A model generated the notes under the pieces. That model was given only the letters and a program-made list of their open reading frames with translations. It was not told the origin of the DNA and ran no database searches. A DNA stretch of 64,000 nt, from positions 2,071,152 to 2,135,151 of the forward strand of contig CAVYLN010000002.1 in assembly GCA_963769435.1 (NCBI GenBank). The letters run 5' to 3'. The stretch comes from JADKAV01 sp963769435 (GTDB taxonomy: Bacteria > Actinomycetota > Actinomycetes > S36-B12 > UBA10799). Shown here one piece after another: positions 1 through 9,563 of this stretch. Position 1 is the first letter of the stretch; each line of letters begins with the position of its first letter. Both the position numbers and the translations under genes were made by a program.

Positions 1-1048
1 CGTCGACTACACGTTCATCCAGATCTTCCCCGACCAACCTGCGACGGTCACGTACAAGATGAACTGCGGCAACATCTCCGCCGGCGTGCCGGTCTTCGCT
101 CTGATGAAGAACATGATCCCCGACGTCAAAGACGGCAAGGTGACCGTCCGGGCGTTCTCGACGAACACCCAGAAGATGATGTACATGACCCTCGACGTGC
201 GCAACGGCGAGGCACTCGTGGACGGCGACACGTCGGTGGGCGGCGTGCCCGGCACCGGCTCCGAGATCCTGGTCGACTTCCGGGACCAGGGCGGCGGCTT
301 CACCGGCAAGACCTTCCCGACCGGAAACCTGGTGGACACCGTCACACTGTCCGACGGCAGCAGCGTCGACGTGACGATCATGGACATGGTCAACATCTGC
401 GGCTTCTTCGACGCTGAGCAGTTCGGTATCGGCTGCACCGGACTGGAACTTCCCGCACCCGACGGCAGCATCATCGCCCCACCCGGGATGCTCCCGCGGC
501 TCACCGAACTGCGGCTGAAGATCGCCGAACTGATCGGCTGGGACCAGTACACGACCGACACGATCGGGAAGGCCACCTTGCCGTTCGCAGTCTCCGTGAC
601 CTCCCCGAAGGACTACCAGGACCTCGACGGGAACACCGTCAAGGCCTCGGACGTCGACCTGGTGGCGCGCTTCTACCTGGAGTCGATCATGCACAGCGCG
701 GCACCCGGCAGCGGATCGACGTGCCTGGCTGCTGTGGCAGCGGTGCCTGGAACGGTGCCCAGCAAGGTCCTGGGCGACGGTGACCTGAAGGCGGGCAAGG
801 GCGGGGACTTCACGCTGGGGCACCCGTCGGGAACGCTGAAGTTGCACGTCGAGCCGGTCATCGGCTCCGATCCGCTCGGCGTCAGCTACTCCGCGCTGAC
901 CTGGCTCGCCTACGAAGGCTTGGCCGTCATCCACGTGCCCGTCTACTACGGCCCGGATGAACTCGGTGGGCTGGGCGCGTACGGCCAGTGGAACGTGGGC
1001 AACTGGGTGGCGGACACCCAACGACTTCGACACGAGATTGGTCTGTGA
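1..1048 (+). CDS. PrpF-family isomerase/tautomerase, 5' end outside window
   Basis: The frame is open from base 2, so the window starts inside the gene; about 348 residues are visible and the N-terminus is missing. The motif NCGNISAGV near the visible start is the PrpF-family signature around the catalytic cysteine, and IDMVN/CGFFDAE-like segments follow in family order. PrpF proteins (diaminopimelate-epimerase fold) isomerise 2-methylaconitate or tautomerise 4-oxalomesaconate; the substrate here cannot be told. The last ~30 residues are unlike family members, so an indel near the 3' end is possible. The stop is one base before the next start codon, which suggests co-transcription with the aldehyde dehydrogenase. 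Confidence 0.8.
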   Translation, partial: VDYTFIQIFPDQPATVTYKMNCGNISAGVPVFALMKNMIPDVKDGKVTVRAFSTNTQKMMYMTLDVRNGEALVDGDTSVGGVPGTGSEILVDFRDQGGGFTGKTFPTGNLVDTVTLSDGSSVDVTIMDMVNICGFFDAEQFGIGCTGLELPAPDGSIIAPPGMLPRLTELRLKIAELIGWDQYTTDTIGKATLPFAVSVTSPKDYQDLDGNTVKASDVDLVARFYLESIMHSAAPGSGSTCLAAVAAVPGTVPSKVLGDGDLKAGKGGDFTLGHPSGTLKLHVEPVIGSDPLGVSYSALTWLAYEGLAVIHVPVYYGPDELGGLGAYGQWNVGNWVADTQRLRHEIGL

Positions 1049-1049
1049 C

Positions 1050-2852
1050 ATGACCCCGAACGAGCTGTACATCGACGGCCAGTGGCGCGAGGCCTCCGAC
1101 GGCGCCCGGACCGACGTCCTCGACCCCGCCACGGAAGAAGTGGTGGCCTCGGTGCCGATGGCCACCACCGCGGATGTCGCAGCGGCCCTGGCCGCGGCGC
1201 AGGCCGGTTTCGCGCGCTGGCGCGCCACCGGGGCGTGGGAACGCTCGGCGGTGCTGCGGGGGATGGCGACCATCGTGCGTGACGAGGTCGATCGCTACGC
1301 CGAGGTGATGACCGCCGAGCAGGGCAAGCCGCTGGCGCAGGCCCGGGCCGAGGTTCTGTCCAGCGCCGATCAGTTCGACTGGTACGCCGACGAGGCGCGG
1401 CGCATCTACGGCCGCACCGTGGACGGGCACAGCACCGACATGCGGATCACCGTGCGGCGTGAGCCGATCGGGCCGGTCGCCGCCTTCGCGCCGTGGAACT
1501 TCCCGTCGCTGCTGCCCGCGCGCAAGATCGCCCCGGCACTGGCCGTCGGGTGTTCGCTGGTGGTCGTGCCGCCGATCGAGGCGCCGCTGAGTTGCCTGTT
1601 GTTCGCCGAGGCCGCCGAGCGGGCCGGCCTGCCCGCGGGAGTCCTCAACATGGTCACCGGGGAACCGCCGGCGCTCAGTGAGCAGTTGCTCAGTTCGCCG
1701 GTCATCCGCAAGGTCTCGCTCACCGGATCGGTGCCGGTGGGCATCGCCCTGAACACGCTGGCCGCCAAGACCCTGAAGTCGGTCTCGATGGAGCTGGGCG
1801 GCCACTCGCCGGTGCTGGTCTTCCCGGACGCGGACATCGACGCCGCGGCCCGTGCCGCCGCGCTGGGCAAGTTCCGCAACGCCGGGCAGGTGTGCATCTC
1901 GGCCAGCCGCTTCCTCGTCCACGAATCGGTGGCGGAACAGTTCACCGAATCGTTCGTCGACCAGACACGGCAACTGCGGCTCGGACCCGGCCGGGACCCG
2001 GACAGCGACATGGGTCCGCTCGGTTCGGCCAAGCGGCGGGAGGCGGTCGAAGCCATGGTCGCGGACGCGGTGGGCAAGGGTGCGACACTCGCCCACGGCG
2101 GGGTGCGGCCCGAGGAGTTCCAGGCCGGCTTCTTCTTCGAGCCGACGGTGCTGACGAACGTGACCCAGGACATGTCGGTGATGACCGACGAACCGTTCGG
2201 GCCGATCGCGCCGATCACGACGTTCAGCGCGTTCGACGAGGCGGTGGCGATGGCCAATTCCACGGCGTACGGCCTGGCCGGTTTCGTCTACACGCGCGAC
2301 CTCGATACCGCCTACCGTGCCTCCGAGGCGCTGGAGACCGGGATGGTCGGGGTGAACCACCTGACGATCGCCACCGCGGAGGCGCCCTTCGGCGGGGTCA
2401 AGTACTCGGGCTTCGGACGGGAGGGCGGGACCGAGGGGGTCGAGGCGTACACCCACGCCAAGTACGTGGTCGGGACGTTCCAGGCCACCTTCTCGCCGGA
2501 GTTGCAGATGCACGGGAGGTACTACGGCCAGGACGACGGCATCGAGGTCGTCGGGAGCAAGGGCGTGATCTGGGTGACTCGCGGACACGGCCGGATGCTC
2601 GATGTGGCGCCGGTGATCCTCTACAAGAACCAGGTCACGACCCACATGGACGACATGGAGTCCGACTGGGGGGTCTCGTTCATCAACTCCGGGCGGCATT
2701 TCGTCCGCGTGCTGGAGGAGGGCGGCGATCCGGTACTCACCGGCGAGCAGGGCCGTGACCTGCTGGCCTTCTCGCTGGCCGCCCAACGCTCCGCCGCCGA
2801 GGGTGCACGGGTGGCTGTGGACCCGGGCCCACCGCCGGCTCCGACGGGTTGA
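1050..2852 (+). CDS. Aldehyde dehydrogenase fused to Gfo/Idh/MocA C-terminal domain
   Basis: 600 residues, starting at the ATG one base after the upstream stop. Residues 1-473 are a complete NAD(P)-dependent aldehyde dehydrogenase: FAPWNFP (146-152), SLTGSVPVG (223-231), catalytic Glu248 in ELGG and nucleophile Cys282 in NAGQVCIS. The lysine that normally binds the cofactor ribose (VLKP motif) is Val173. Residues ~474-590 do not belong to this family. They read like the C-terminal beta-sheet half of a Gfo/Idh/MocA oxidoreductase (YYGQDDGIEVVGSKGVIWV, then TGEQGRDLLAFSLAAQ), without its Rossmann domain. The join is in frame. It could be a true fusion, a genomic deletion between two neighbouring genes, or an assembly collapse. 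The family calls are confident; the meaning of the fusion is inference. Confidence 0.85.
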   Translation: MTPNELYIDGQWREASDGARTDVLDPATEEVVASVPMATTADVAAALAAAQAGFARWRATGAWERSAVLRGMATIVRDEVDRYAEVMTAEQGKPLAQARAEVLSSADQFDWYADEARRIYGRTVDGHSTDMRITVRREPIGPVAAFAPWNFPSLLPARKIAPALAVGCSLVVVPPIEAPLSCLLFAEAAERAGLPAGVLNMVTGEPPALSEQLLSSPVIRKVSLTGSVPVGIALNTLAAKTLKSVSMELGGHSPVLVFPDADIDAAARAAALGKFRNAGQVCISASRFLVHESVAEQFTESFVDQTRQLRLGPGRDPDSDMGPLGSAKRREAVEAMVADAVGKGATLAHGGVRPEEFQAGFFFEPTVLTNVTQDMSVMTDEPFGPIAPITTFSAFDEAVAMANSTAYGLAGFVYTRDLDTAYRASEALETGMVGVNHLTIATAEAPFGGVKYSGFGREGGTEGVEAYTHAKYVVGTFQATFSPELQMHGRYYGQDDGIEVVGSKGVIWVTRGHGRMLDVAPVILYKNQVTTHMDDMESDWGVSFINSGRHFVRVLEEGGDPVLTGEQGRDLLAFSLAAQRSAAEGARVAVDPGPPPAPTG

Positions 2853-2937
2853 GCCCAGCCGCCGCAGCCCGCCCGCCCGCGCCGGACTTCGGACGGATCC
2901 GGCCACGCAGTGACCACATGCGTCCAAAGTCCCCCGG

Positions 2938-3486
2938 CTAGAGCGCCTGGTGTTCCTCGGCATAGGCCTTGAGCACCTTCTTGCGCGCTCGAGCGGACAA
3001 CCGGTCGATGTAGAGCATGCCCTCGAGGTGGTCGTACTCGTGCTGCAGACAGCGGGCCAGAAGGCCGTCGCCGCTGACCTCGATCGGCTCGCCGGTGTGG
3101 TCGAAGCCGGTGACTGTGGCGAAGTCGGGCCGTGCCAGCGGCGCGAACTGGTGGCGCACCGACAGGCAGCCCTCCTCGTCCTCGTCGAGATGGCGCTCGG
3201 CCGGCGGCACCAGCGTCGGGTTGACCATCACCCCGCGGTGGTACTTCTGGTCGGCATCGGGGCAGTCGTAGACGAACACCCGCAGCCCCACCCCGATCTG
3301 GTTGGCCGCCAGCCCCACCCCGTCGGCGGCGTACATGCTCGCGAACATGTCGGCGAGCAGGCGGTGCAGGTCCTCGCCGAAGACGGTGACCTCCTCGCAG
3401 CGCGTGGACAGCACCGGGTCGCCGACCTGCACGATCGGGCGCACGACTCCTTCGATGCCCAGGAATCCGGGCTCGCGCTCGTTCAT
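2938..3486 (-). CDS. def: Peptide deformylase
   Basis: 182 residues from the ATG at 3486. It removes the formyl group from the initiator methionine of new proteins, using a metal in the cytoplasm. All three family motifs are intact: GVGLAANQIG (56-65), EGCLSV with metal ligand Cys107, and QHEYDHLEG with His149, Glu150 and His153. A longer in-frame start exists at 3588 but would run far into the upstream gene. The chosen start overlaps the stop of the HerA-like ATPase gene by one base, so the two are probably translated together. Other deformylases may exist elsewhere in the genome, so essentiality cannot be judged. Confidence 0.95.
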   Translation of the reverse strand: MNEREPGFLGIEGVVRPIVQVGDPVLSTRCEEVTVFGEDLHRLLADMFASMYAADGVGLAANQIGVGLRVFVYDCPDADQKYHRGVMVNPTLVPPAERHLDEDEEGCLSVRHQFAPLARPDFATVTGFDHTGEPIEVSGDGLLARCLQHEYDHLEGMLYIDRLSARARKKVLKAYAEEHQAL

Positions 3487-5900
3487 CAGCCCACCGGGAT
3501 CCACACCAGGCGCAGATCCGTCACCCGGACCTGCGTGCGTTTCAAGACGACCTCCACAGGCACAATGTTGCCCGCCTTCGATTGCCACTGCGTCTGCAGG
3601 GCGGCGATCTCGTCGATGAGGTCGCTCTCCAGGTCGGCCATCTGGGCCCGCAGGTCGTCGGTCTTCGCGGCGGCGGCGTCGGCCCGGGATCTGGCAGCGG
3701 TCGCCCGCCGTGCCGCGGCGCTGATGGAGGAAACCGACCGGCGCCCGCCCAGGAAACCGCCCAGCATGCTGGCCGCGGAGTTCACCATGTCGTTGCTCGC
3801 GGCGGACCGGGCCCGTTGCTCCTGGCCGGCTGCGGAGTCCAGCCGGGTCTGAAGGGTGCGCAGTCTGCTCTCGTACTTGGTGCGCAGTGCCGCGGCACGG
3901 GTGTCCGCCTGTGCCGCCGCAACCTGCTGGCAGCGCGCCGCGAACGCGTCGGCCGTCTCGCCGACCCGTGAGTACAACTTCAGGTCCGGATTGTGAAGAA
4001 CCTCGAGCGACTCGTGATGCACGAGGTGATCGGTCAGGTCTTTCTGCAGCTGCGCCCAGTAGGTCTTGTTCGCGATCTTCGCGGCCGGCAGGACATACCG
4101 CGCGGCGGCGGGTGCCTGCGATCCCAGGTCCCGGTCGTCGTAGTCGACCGCCAGCGGATCGAGCGCAACCGTGTTCTCCGGCGCCGGTGAGATGACCGCC
4201 TCGTACTCCTGATCATGGGCGATGTCGGCCTTGGCCAGTTGGTGGCGCAGGACCACGCGCGCAGCGACGGCGCCCTGCAGGCGGGGCCCGACCGGGCCGG
4301 CCGGCACCGCGCCCACCTGCGTCGCCCAAGGTGCCGCAGGGTCCAGGTAGGAGACGGGGATCCCCTCGGCGACGGCGGGCATGACCGGGGTCTCGTCGTC
4401 AGCGGCGGCAGGTTCGGGGACCTGGTCCGGCACGGCCGCGGCGGTCGGCGGGGGCACCGTCGCAGCGGCACCCAGCGTCGGTGCGGCCTCCGGTGCCGGC
4501 GCCTCGGGTTGGGTCGCGATCGGTGGTGGGACCGGGGCGTCGGTCCGGCTCGGTGCGGTGGGCGCCGCGCCTGCCGCCATGACCTGCGCGATCTGGTCGC
4601 GGGTCATCGGGCCGCGCAGGTAACTGCGCACCCACCTCGTGCCGAACTGCTCGGTGTCGTTGCGCCCGGCCTTGCGGATCAGGAACTGCCGCTTGCCCAA
4701 CCCCGAGATCGCCTCCGACACATCGGCACCCGGCGGCATACCGTCCAGCAGCCGGGCCTTGTCGCGCTCGGTGGTGAGCCGCCCGATCATCCACGTGCCG
4801 GCGTTGCTGATCGCCTTGTAGTCGATGTCCACCGGGTTCTGGGTGCTGAGCACCACGCCGACGCCGAATGCCCGGGCCTGCTTCATCAGCAGCATGATCG
4901 GCTTCTTCGTCGGCGGGGAGGCGGTCGGCGGCAGATACCCCGCGACCTCGTCCATGTACACCAGGGCACGCAGGTCGGTGGTGCCGCTCTGCCGCCGCAT
5001 CCAGGTGACCAGCTTGCTCAGTACCAGCGACGTGGCGCTGAGCCGGTCGTCGTCGGACAGGTGGGCGGTGGACACGATCGCACAGCGCGGCCTGCCGTCG
5101 GCCGCCCACAGCATCGACTCGATGTCGATCGGCTGGCCGGTTATCCAACTCGCGAAGCCGGGGGCCGCGAGGATGCCGTTGAGTTTCATCGCGAAGCCCA
5201 GCCGGTCCTTCGCGGGGAAGAACTCGTCGAGGTCGAACACGCCGAGTTTGCGCATGGGGGGCTGCTGCACGCGGGCCAGTAGCGTCGGCAGGTCGATGTC
5301 CTGCCCGCCGGCCCACGCGGCGGCGATGATGTTGCTCAGCAGGATGTGCTCGCGGCTGGACAGCGGGTCCGCGTCGATCCCCACGACCGACAGCAGGCTC
5401 GTGACGTACCCGTCGATCTCGTCGGCGATGACCTCCTGGTCGTCGGTCCGCGGCGCCTGCAACGAGCCGAGCACGTTCAGCGGGATGCCCGCCGAAGAAC
5501 CCGGTGTGAAGATCGCGACCTCGAACCCGGCCTTGAACGCCGCGAGCTCGTCGGGCCCGATGCCCCAGGGGGCCAGGCCGTCCTTCCACATCGCCGCCTG
5601 CTTGACCGCGAACTCAGATGGACTCGAGCCGTCGGCCTTCGCCTGTGCCGGGTCGATCCACGGTTCGAACTCCGGGCCGCTCAACGACGGGAACACCAGC
5701 GCCAGGTTGGTCAGGTCGCCCTTCGGATCGATGAGCAGCGTGGGCACGCCGGCGTCGAGGCACTGCTCGATCAGGCCGATGCCGAGGCCGGTCTTGCCGG
5801 ATCCGGTCATGCCCACGATGACCCCGTGCGTGACGAGGTCGTCGGTCGCAACAGTGACGTCGGCGCTGTCGGACGTGCGTCCCAGGAGAAGATCGGCCAC
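3486..5900 (-). CDS. HerA/FtsK-superfamily ATPase with C-terminal coiled coil
   Basis: About 804 residues from a GTG at 5900. The frame stays open upstream to 6125, but that would cross the divergent promoter at 6.1 kb, and no clear ribosome site marks any start. Walker A GMTGSGKT lies at 30-37, a LLIDPKGD motif follows, and Walker B is LVYMDEV. The layout matches DUF87/DUF853-type DNA-pumping ATPases related to HerA. A Pro/Ala-rich linker is followed by a long Ala/Arg/Gln-rich region likely to form a coiled coil, then a short conserved-looking tail. Its role (DNA translocation, conjugation-like or membrane remodelling) is unknown. Overlap with def at the 3' end implies a shared transcript. 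Confidence 0.8.
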   Translation of the reverse strand: MADLLLGRTSDSADVTVATDDLVTHGVIVGMTGSGKTGLGIGLIEQCLDAGVPTLLIDPKGDLTNLALVFPSLSGPEFEPWIDPAQAKADGSSPSEFAVKQAAMWKDGLAPWGIGPDELAAFKAGFEVAIFTPGSSAGIPLNVLGSLQAPRTDDQEVIADEIDGYVTSLLSVVGIDADPLSSREHILLSNIIAAAWAGGQDIDLPTLLARVQQPPMRKLGVFDLDEFFPAKDRLGFAMKLNGILAAPGFASWITGQPIDIESMLWAADGRPRCAIVSTAHLSDDDRLSATSLVLSKLVTWMRRQSGTTDLRALVYMDEVAGYLPPTASPPTKKPIMLLMKQARAFGVGVVLSTQNPVDIDYKAISNAGTWMIGRLTTERDKARLLDGMPPGADVSEAISGLGKRQFLIRKAGRNDTEQFGTRWVRSYLRGPMTRDQIAQVMAAGAAPTAPSRTDAPVPPPIATQPEAPAPEAAPTLGAAATVPPPTAAAVPDQVPEPAAADDETPVMPAVAEGIPVSYLDPAAPWATQVGAVPAGPVGPRLQGAVAARVVLRHQLAKADIAHDQEYEAVISPAPENTVALDPLAVDYDDRDLGSQAPAAARYVLPAAKIANKTYWAQLQKDLTDHLVHHESLEVLHNPDLKLYSRVGETADAFAARCQQVAAAQADTRAAALRTKYESRLRTLQTRLDSAAGQEQRARSAASNDMVNSAASMLGGFLGGRRSVSSISAAARRATAARSRADAAAAKTDDLRAQMADLESDLIDEIAALQTQWQSKAGNIVPVEVVLKRTQVRVTDLRLVWIPVG

Positions 5901-6079
5901 GGGTGTGAATCTACGGGTTGCGCCCGGTCGATCGACACTGGTGACGATCTGACACCTCGTCGCTCGCGACGCCGCCGTTGGCCCGGCGGTCGGATGCCGG
6001 TCGTTCCTCCTACCCCGGGAGTCCTTCGAACGCCCGATTCGTCCCCGTTCCCCTGACACGCGGATACCGATCCCTTTAG

Positions 6080-6093
6080 GTTCGAAATCGAAC
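6080..6093. promoter_or_regulatory. Inverted repeat upstream of the TPP-enzyme operon
   Basis: GTTCGA-AA-TCGAAC is a perfect 6-bp-arm palindrome ending just before the ribosome site (GAAGGAG, 6094-6100) of the gene starting at 6109. Its place suggests an operator that would block transcription or translation initiation. No regulator gene is adjacent, so the binding protein is unknown. Confidence 0.45.
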
Positions 6094-6108
6094 GAAGGAG
6101 AGGTTGTC

Positions 6109-7882
6109 ATGGGTAAGGGACTCACCGGCGGTCAGGTGATCGCGAAGATGCTCGCCGCGGAGGGCGTCGAGGACATGTTCGGGATCATCGACGGAACGTA
6201 CTTCGGCCTCTACCGGGCATTGGCCGACAACGGGATCGAGCTGCACTCGCCGCGCCATGAAGCCGCCGCCATGCACATGGCCGGGGCGTACGCCCGGGTC
6301 ACCGGTCGGCTCGGCGTCGCGATGGCATCCAACGGCCCCGGCGTCGCCAACGTGCTCCCCGGGATCGCGGTCGAGGAGGGTGAGGGCAACCGGATCCTGC
6401 TCATCACGTCGTCTCGACGGGTCCCCATCGCCTACCCCGACCGCGGGGGCACGTACCAGTACTTCGACCAGGTCGGGGTCACCGCGCCGATGACGAAGTT
6501 CTCCGTGCACGTGCCGTCGGCCGACCGCATCCCCGAGCTCATGCGCCGGGCGTCTGCGGGTGAGTTTCACCGGTCGCCCTGGCGTGGTGCACATCGACAT
6601 CCCGGAGAACATCATCAACCAGCCCACCGGGCTCGAGGACTCGGCCATCCGGGCGCCGGAGAGCTACCGGCGCACCACCCCCATCCAGGCCGATCCCGTG
6701 CTGGTGGCGAAGGCCGCGAAGATGCTCGTCGACGCCGAACAGCCCGTGATCCACGCGGGGTCCGGGGTCTACCACGCGGGCGCGGAGGAGGAACTGGCCC
6801 GCCTCGCCGAACTGCTCGCGGCGCCGGTGACCACCTCGTGGGCAGCCCGCGGTGCGCTTCCGGAGGGTCGGCTCGAATCCATCCCGATGACTGCGCTGGC
6901 CCTGTGTGATGAGGCCCGCAACGAGGCGGAGGTGGCCCTGATCGTGGGCTCCCGTATGGGGGAGACCGACTGGTGGGGCAAGGCTCCCAACTGGGCGCCG
7001 CCGGGTCAGCAGCGCACGATCCAGATCGACAACGACGAGGACCGCCTCGGAGTGAACAAGCCGGTCGAGGTGGCGATCCTGGCCGACGCCAAAGAGGCGC
7101 TGCGGGCGCTGGCCGATGCGGTGGCCGAACTCGGTGGTCCGAAGAACAAGCAGGCGCGCACGGACAAGCTGAAGGCCTGGCGCGAGCAGTGGGCCAAGGA
7201 GCGCGAGAAGCTCGACAAGCCGCTGGCCTCGCACGGTTCCCCGGTGCACCCGGCACACGTGCCGTCGGTGGCGCAGGCAGTGATGCCCGAGGACACGCTG
7301 TGGATCTTCGACGGGGGTAACACCGCGGTGTGGTCGAACTTCTACCACGACGCGAACATCGCACGCTCCACGCTGTCGACGTTCAAGTTCGGCATGCTCG
7401 GCGCCGGGATGGGGCAGGCGCTCGGCGCGGCCGTCGCAGCCCCCGACCGCAGGGTGTGTGTGCTCACCGGCGACGGTGCGTTCGGCATGCACTCCAGCGA
7501 GGTCGAGAGCGCAGTGCGGCTCAACCTGCCGATCGTGTTCGTGGTCCTGGTCGACGGCCAGTGGGGCATGGTCAAGATGAGCCAGCAGATCGCCGCTCAC
7601 CCCGTCGCCACGGTGGCCCGCAAGATGCTGACGAACAAGTCGCTGCCCGACGATCAGGTCGTGTACGCGGACTTCGCACCCTGCCGGTACGACCTGATGG
7701 CCGAGGCGTTCGGCGCCCATGGCGAGCACGTCACCGACAGTGCGGACCTGCGCGGCGCGCTCGAGAAGGCGCGGGACTGCGGTGGTCCGGCGGTCGTGCA
7801 GGTCGACGTCAACAATGTCGAGCACCTGTGGGCGCCGGCCCTGCAGTCGTTCAAGAAGATGCACCAGGAACCCAAGGGCTGA
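6109..7882 (+). CDS. Thiamine-diphosphate-dependent enzyme, acetolactate-synthase-like (one frameshift)
   Basis: Two frames join into one ~590-residue protein with the three domains of the acetolactate synthase/decarboxylase family. The N-terminal domain has the activating glutamate in PRHEAAAMHMA and SNGPGVAN. The central domain starts near GRPGVVHIDIPENI. The C-terminal ThDP/Mg domain has GDGAFGMHSSEVESA. The frame changes near 6,550-6,560, most likely a sequencing indel. The usual Asn-Asn ending the ThDP motif is Val-Asp (LVDGQWGM), so metal binding may differ. It has a good ribosome site (AAGGAGAGG) and heads a four-gene operon with two SDR enzymes and a BASS transporter. Carboligation or decarboxylation of a 2-oxo acid is likely; the substrate is unknown. 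Confidence 0.8.
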
Positions 7883-7888
7883 CCGGGC

Positions 7889-8827
7889 ATGGACACGGTC
7901 CTCGTCACCGGGGGCACCGGGTACCTGGGCTCGCTGGTCGTCGAACGGCTGGTCGCGCACGAGGTTCCGGTGGTCGCGCTCGACGTCCGCGACCCGCGCG
8001 AGCCGGTGCCCGGCGTCACCTACATCACCGGGGACCTGCGCGAGGTGGATCTGACAGGTCTGCTGGAGCAGCACGAGGTGGCGGCGGTGGTGCACCTCGC
8101 GGCCATCGTCGAACCGCCCCGGGGTATGACCGAGGCCGAACTCGAGGACATCGAGGTGGGCGGTACGCAGCGCGTGGTCGATGCGTGCGTGGAAGCCGGC
8201 GTGGGACACCTGACGGTGACCTCATCAGGCGCGGCGTACGGCTACTACGCGCGCAACGACGGCCGCTCACTGACCGAGGACGCGCCGGTACCGGGAAGCC
8301 CGGAGTTCGCGTACTCCCGGCACAAGGCCGCCGTCGAGCGACTGCTGGCCCGTGCCCGGCGGCTGCATCCGGAACTGGGTCAACTCGTCCTGCGCCCGGG
8401 GACGATCCTGGGCGCGGGGACCGACAACCAGATCACTGCACTGTTCACCGGCAAGGTGGTGCTGACGTTCCGGGAGTCCGACGGGCCGTTCAACTTCGTC
8501 TGGGACCAGGACGTCGCGGAGATCATCGTCAGCGGGGTCATGCGTCGCCGCACCGGGATCTACAACGTCGCCGGCGACGGGGTCATGACCATGCGCGACA
8601 TCGCCGCCGCCGAAGGTAGCCGGGTGGTGGCGGTGCCGGCCGGGTTGGTGCGCACCGCCTTGGGGGTGATGCACCGGTTCGGGGTGGGTCGGTACGGCCC
8701 GGAGCAGGTCGACTTCCTGCTGCACCGCCCGGTGCTGGACAACACCAGACTGCACCGCGACTTCCCAGGGCTGCCCAGCAGGACGACCCGAGAGGTCTAC
8801 GAGATCTTCCGGACCGGTCGTGGCTAG
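7889..8827 (+). CDS. NAD-dependent epimerase/dehydratase (extended SDR)
   Basis: 312 residues. The Rossmann motif TGGTGYLG (7-14) and the active-site YSRHK place it in the extended short-chain dehydrogenase family, which works on nucleotide sugars and on steroid-like or aromatic alcohols. It starts six bases after the upstream enzyme gene ends and overlaps the next SDR by eight bases. The two SDRs and the TPP enzyme therefore probably act in one pathway: C-C bond chemistry followed by redox steps. The product is not identifiable from sequence. Confidence 0.85.
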   Translation: MDTVLVTGGTGYLGSLVVERLVAHEVPVVALDVRDPREPVPGVTYITGDLREVDLTGLLEQHEVAAVVHLAAIVEPPRGMTEAELEDIEVGGTQRVVDACVEAGVGHLTVTSSGAAYGYYARNDGRSLTEDAPVPGSPEFAYSRHKAAVERLLARARRLHPELGQLVLRPGTILGAGTDNQITALFTGKVVLTFRESDGPFNFVWDQDVAEIIVSGVMRRRTGIYNVAGDGVMTMRDIAAAEGSRVVAVPAGLVRTALGVMHRFGVGRYGPEQVDFLLHRPVLDNTRLHRDFPGLPSRTTREVYEIFRTGRG

Positions 8828-9563
8828 AACCGCGGTCGTGACCGGCGCCGGCGGTGGGATCGGCCGGGTGCTGGTGGAGTCGCTGAGTGCCGAGGGCTAC
8901 GACGTGATCGGGCTGGACCTGGCCCGTGCGTGCCCCGACGGCGATCCGCGGTACCGGGCGTGTGACATCACCGACGACAGTGCGGTGGCAGACGTGTTCG
9001 CGGACATCGACCGGATCGACCTGCTGATCCACAGCGCCGGACTGTCCGCGATCGGAGCCTTCGGCGACCACGACATCGCGGTCCACCGCAAGGTGATGGA
9101 CGTGACCCACTTCGGCGCCGTGTCCGTCACCCAGGCGGCACTACCGGCCCTGCGCCGGGCCCACGGCCGGGTGGTTCTGATCGGGTCGGTCACCGGGTTC
9201 GCGCCGGTGCTGGGCAGGCCACCGTACGTCGCGGCCAAACATGCCGTCACCGCGCTGTTCACCGCCATCCGGCCCGAACTGCAGGAGCAGGGGATCGGCG
9301 TCACCATCGTGCATCCGACCTTCGTGGCCGGGGGTATGTCCGAGGCAGGCAGGGCGGCAGGTGCCCAGCGGAAGACCACCGGCGAGGAGATCACGTCCGA
9401 GGACGTGGCGGCGGCGCTGCTCGATGGGGTGGCGCACGGTCGCGACCTGGTGCTCGTCGGCCGGACCGCCAGACTCGCATGGACGGTCAGTCGGCTGGCA
9501 CCCTCGCTCTACATGAAGCTCATGATCCGCCGGATGCAGAACAACGAAAGAGGCCCAGCATGA
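8820..9563 (+). CDS. Short-chain dehydrogenase/reductase (classical SDR)
   Basis: 247 residues from a GTG overlapping the previous gene. Cofactor motif TGAGGGIG (8-15), structural NAG-type motif HSAG, and catalytic YVAAK with the upstream serine in LIGSVTG are all present, so the enzyme should be active with NAD(P). A hydrophobic C-terminal stretch (LVLVGRTARLAWTVSRLAP) may lie against the membrane, as in several lipid- or steroid-acting SDRs. Its stop overlaps the ATG of the transporter gene (ATGA), which indicates coupled translation. Confidence 0.88.
   Translation: MARTAVVTGAGGGIGRVLVESLSAEGYDVIGLDLARACPDGDPRYRACDITDDSAVADVFADIDRIDLLIHSAGLSAIGAFGDHDIAVHRKVMDVTHFGAVSVTQAALPALRRAHGRVVLIGSVTGFAPVLGRPPYVAAKHAVTALFTAIRPELQEQGIGVTIVHPTFVAGGMSEAGRAAGAQRKTTGEEITSEDVAAALLDGVAHGRDLVLVGRTARLAWTVSRLAPSLYMKLMIRRMQNNERGPA

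Noticed and set aside
927..2963. Long open frame on the minus strand over the aldehyde dehydrogenase
   Set aside because: It is a shadow of the plus-strand gene caused by high GC; the translation is Arg/His/Gly-rich with no domain, and the plus frame has full catalytic motifs.
6539..8209. 556-codon minus-strand frame over the TPP enzyme and SDR genes
   Set aside because: Composition is typical of an antisense GC shadow and no motif is present; the plus-strand proteins are clear family members.
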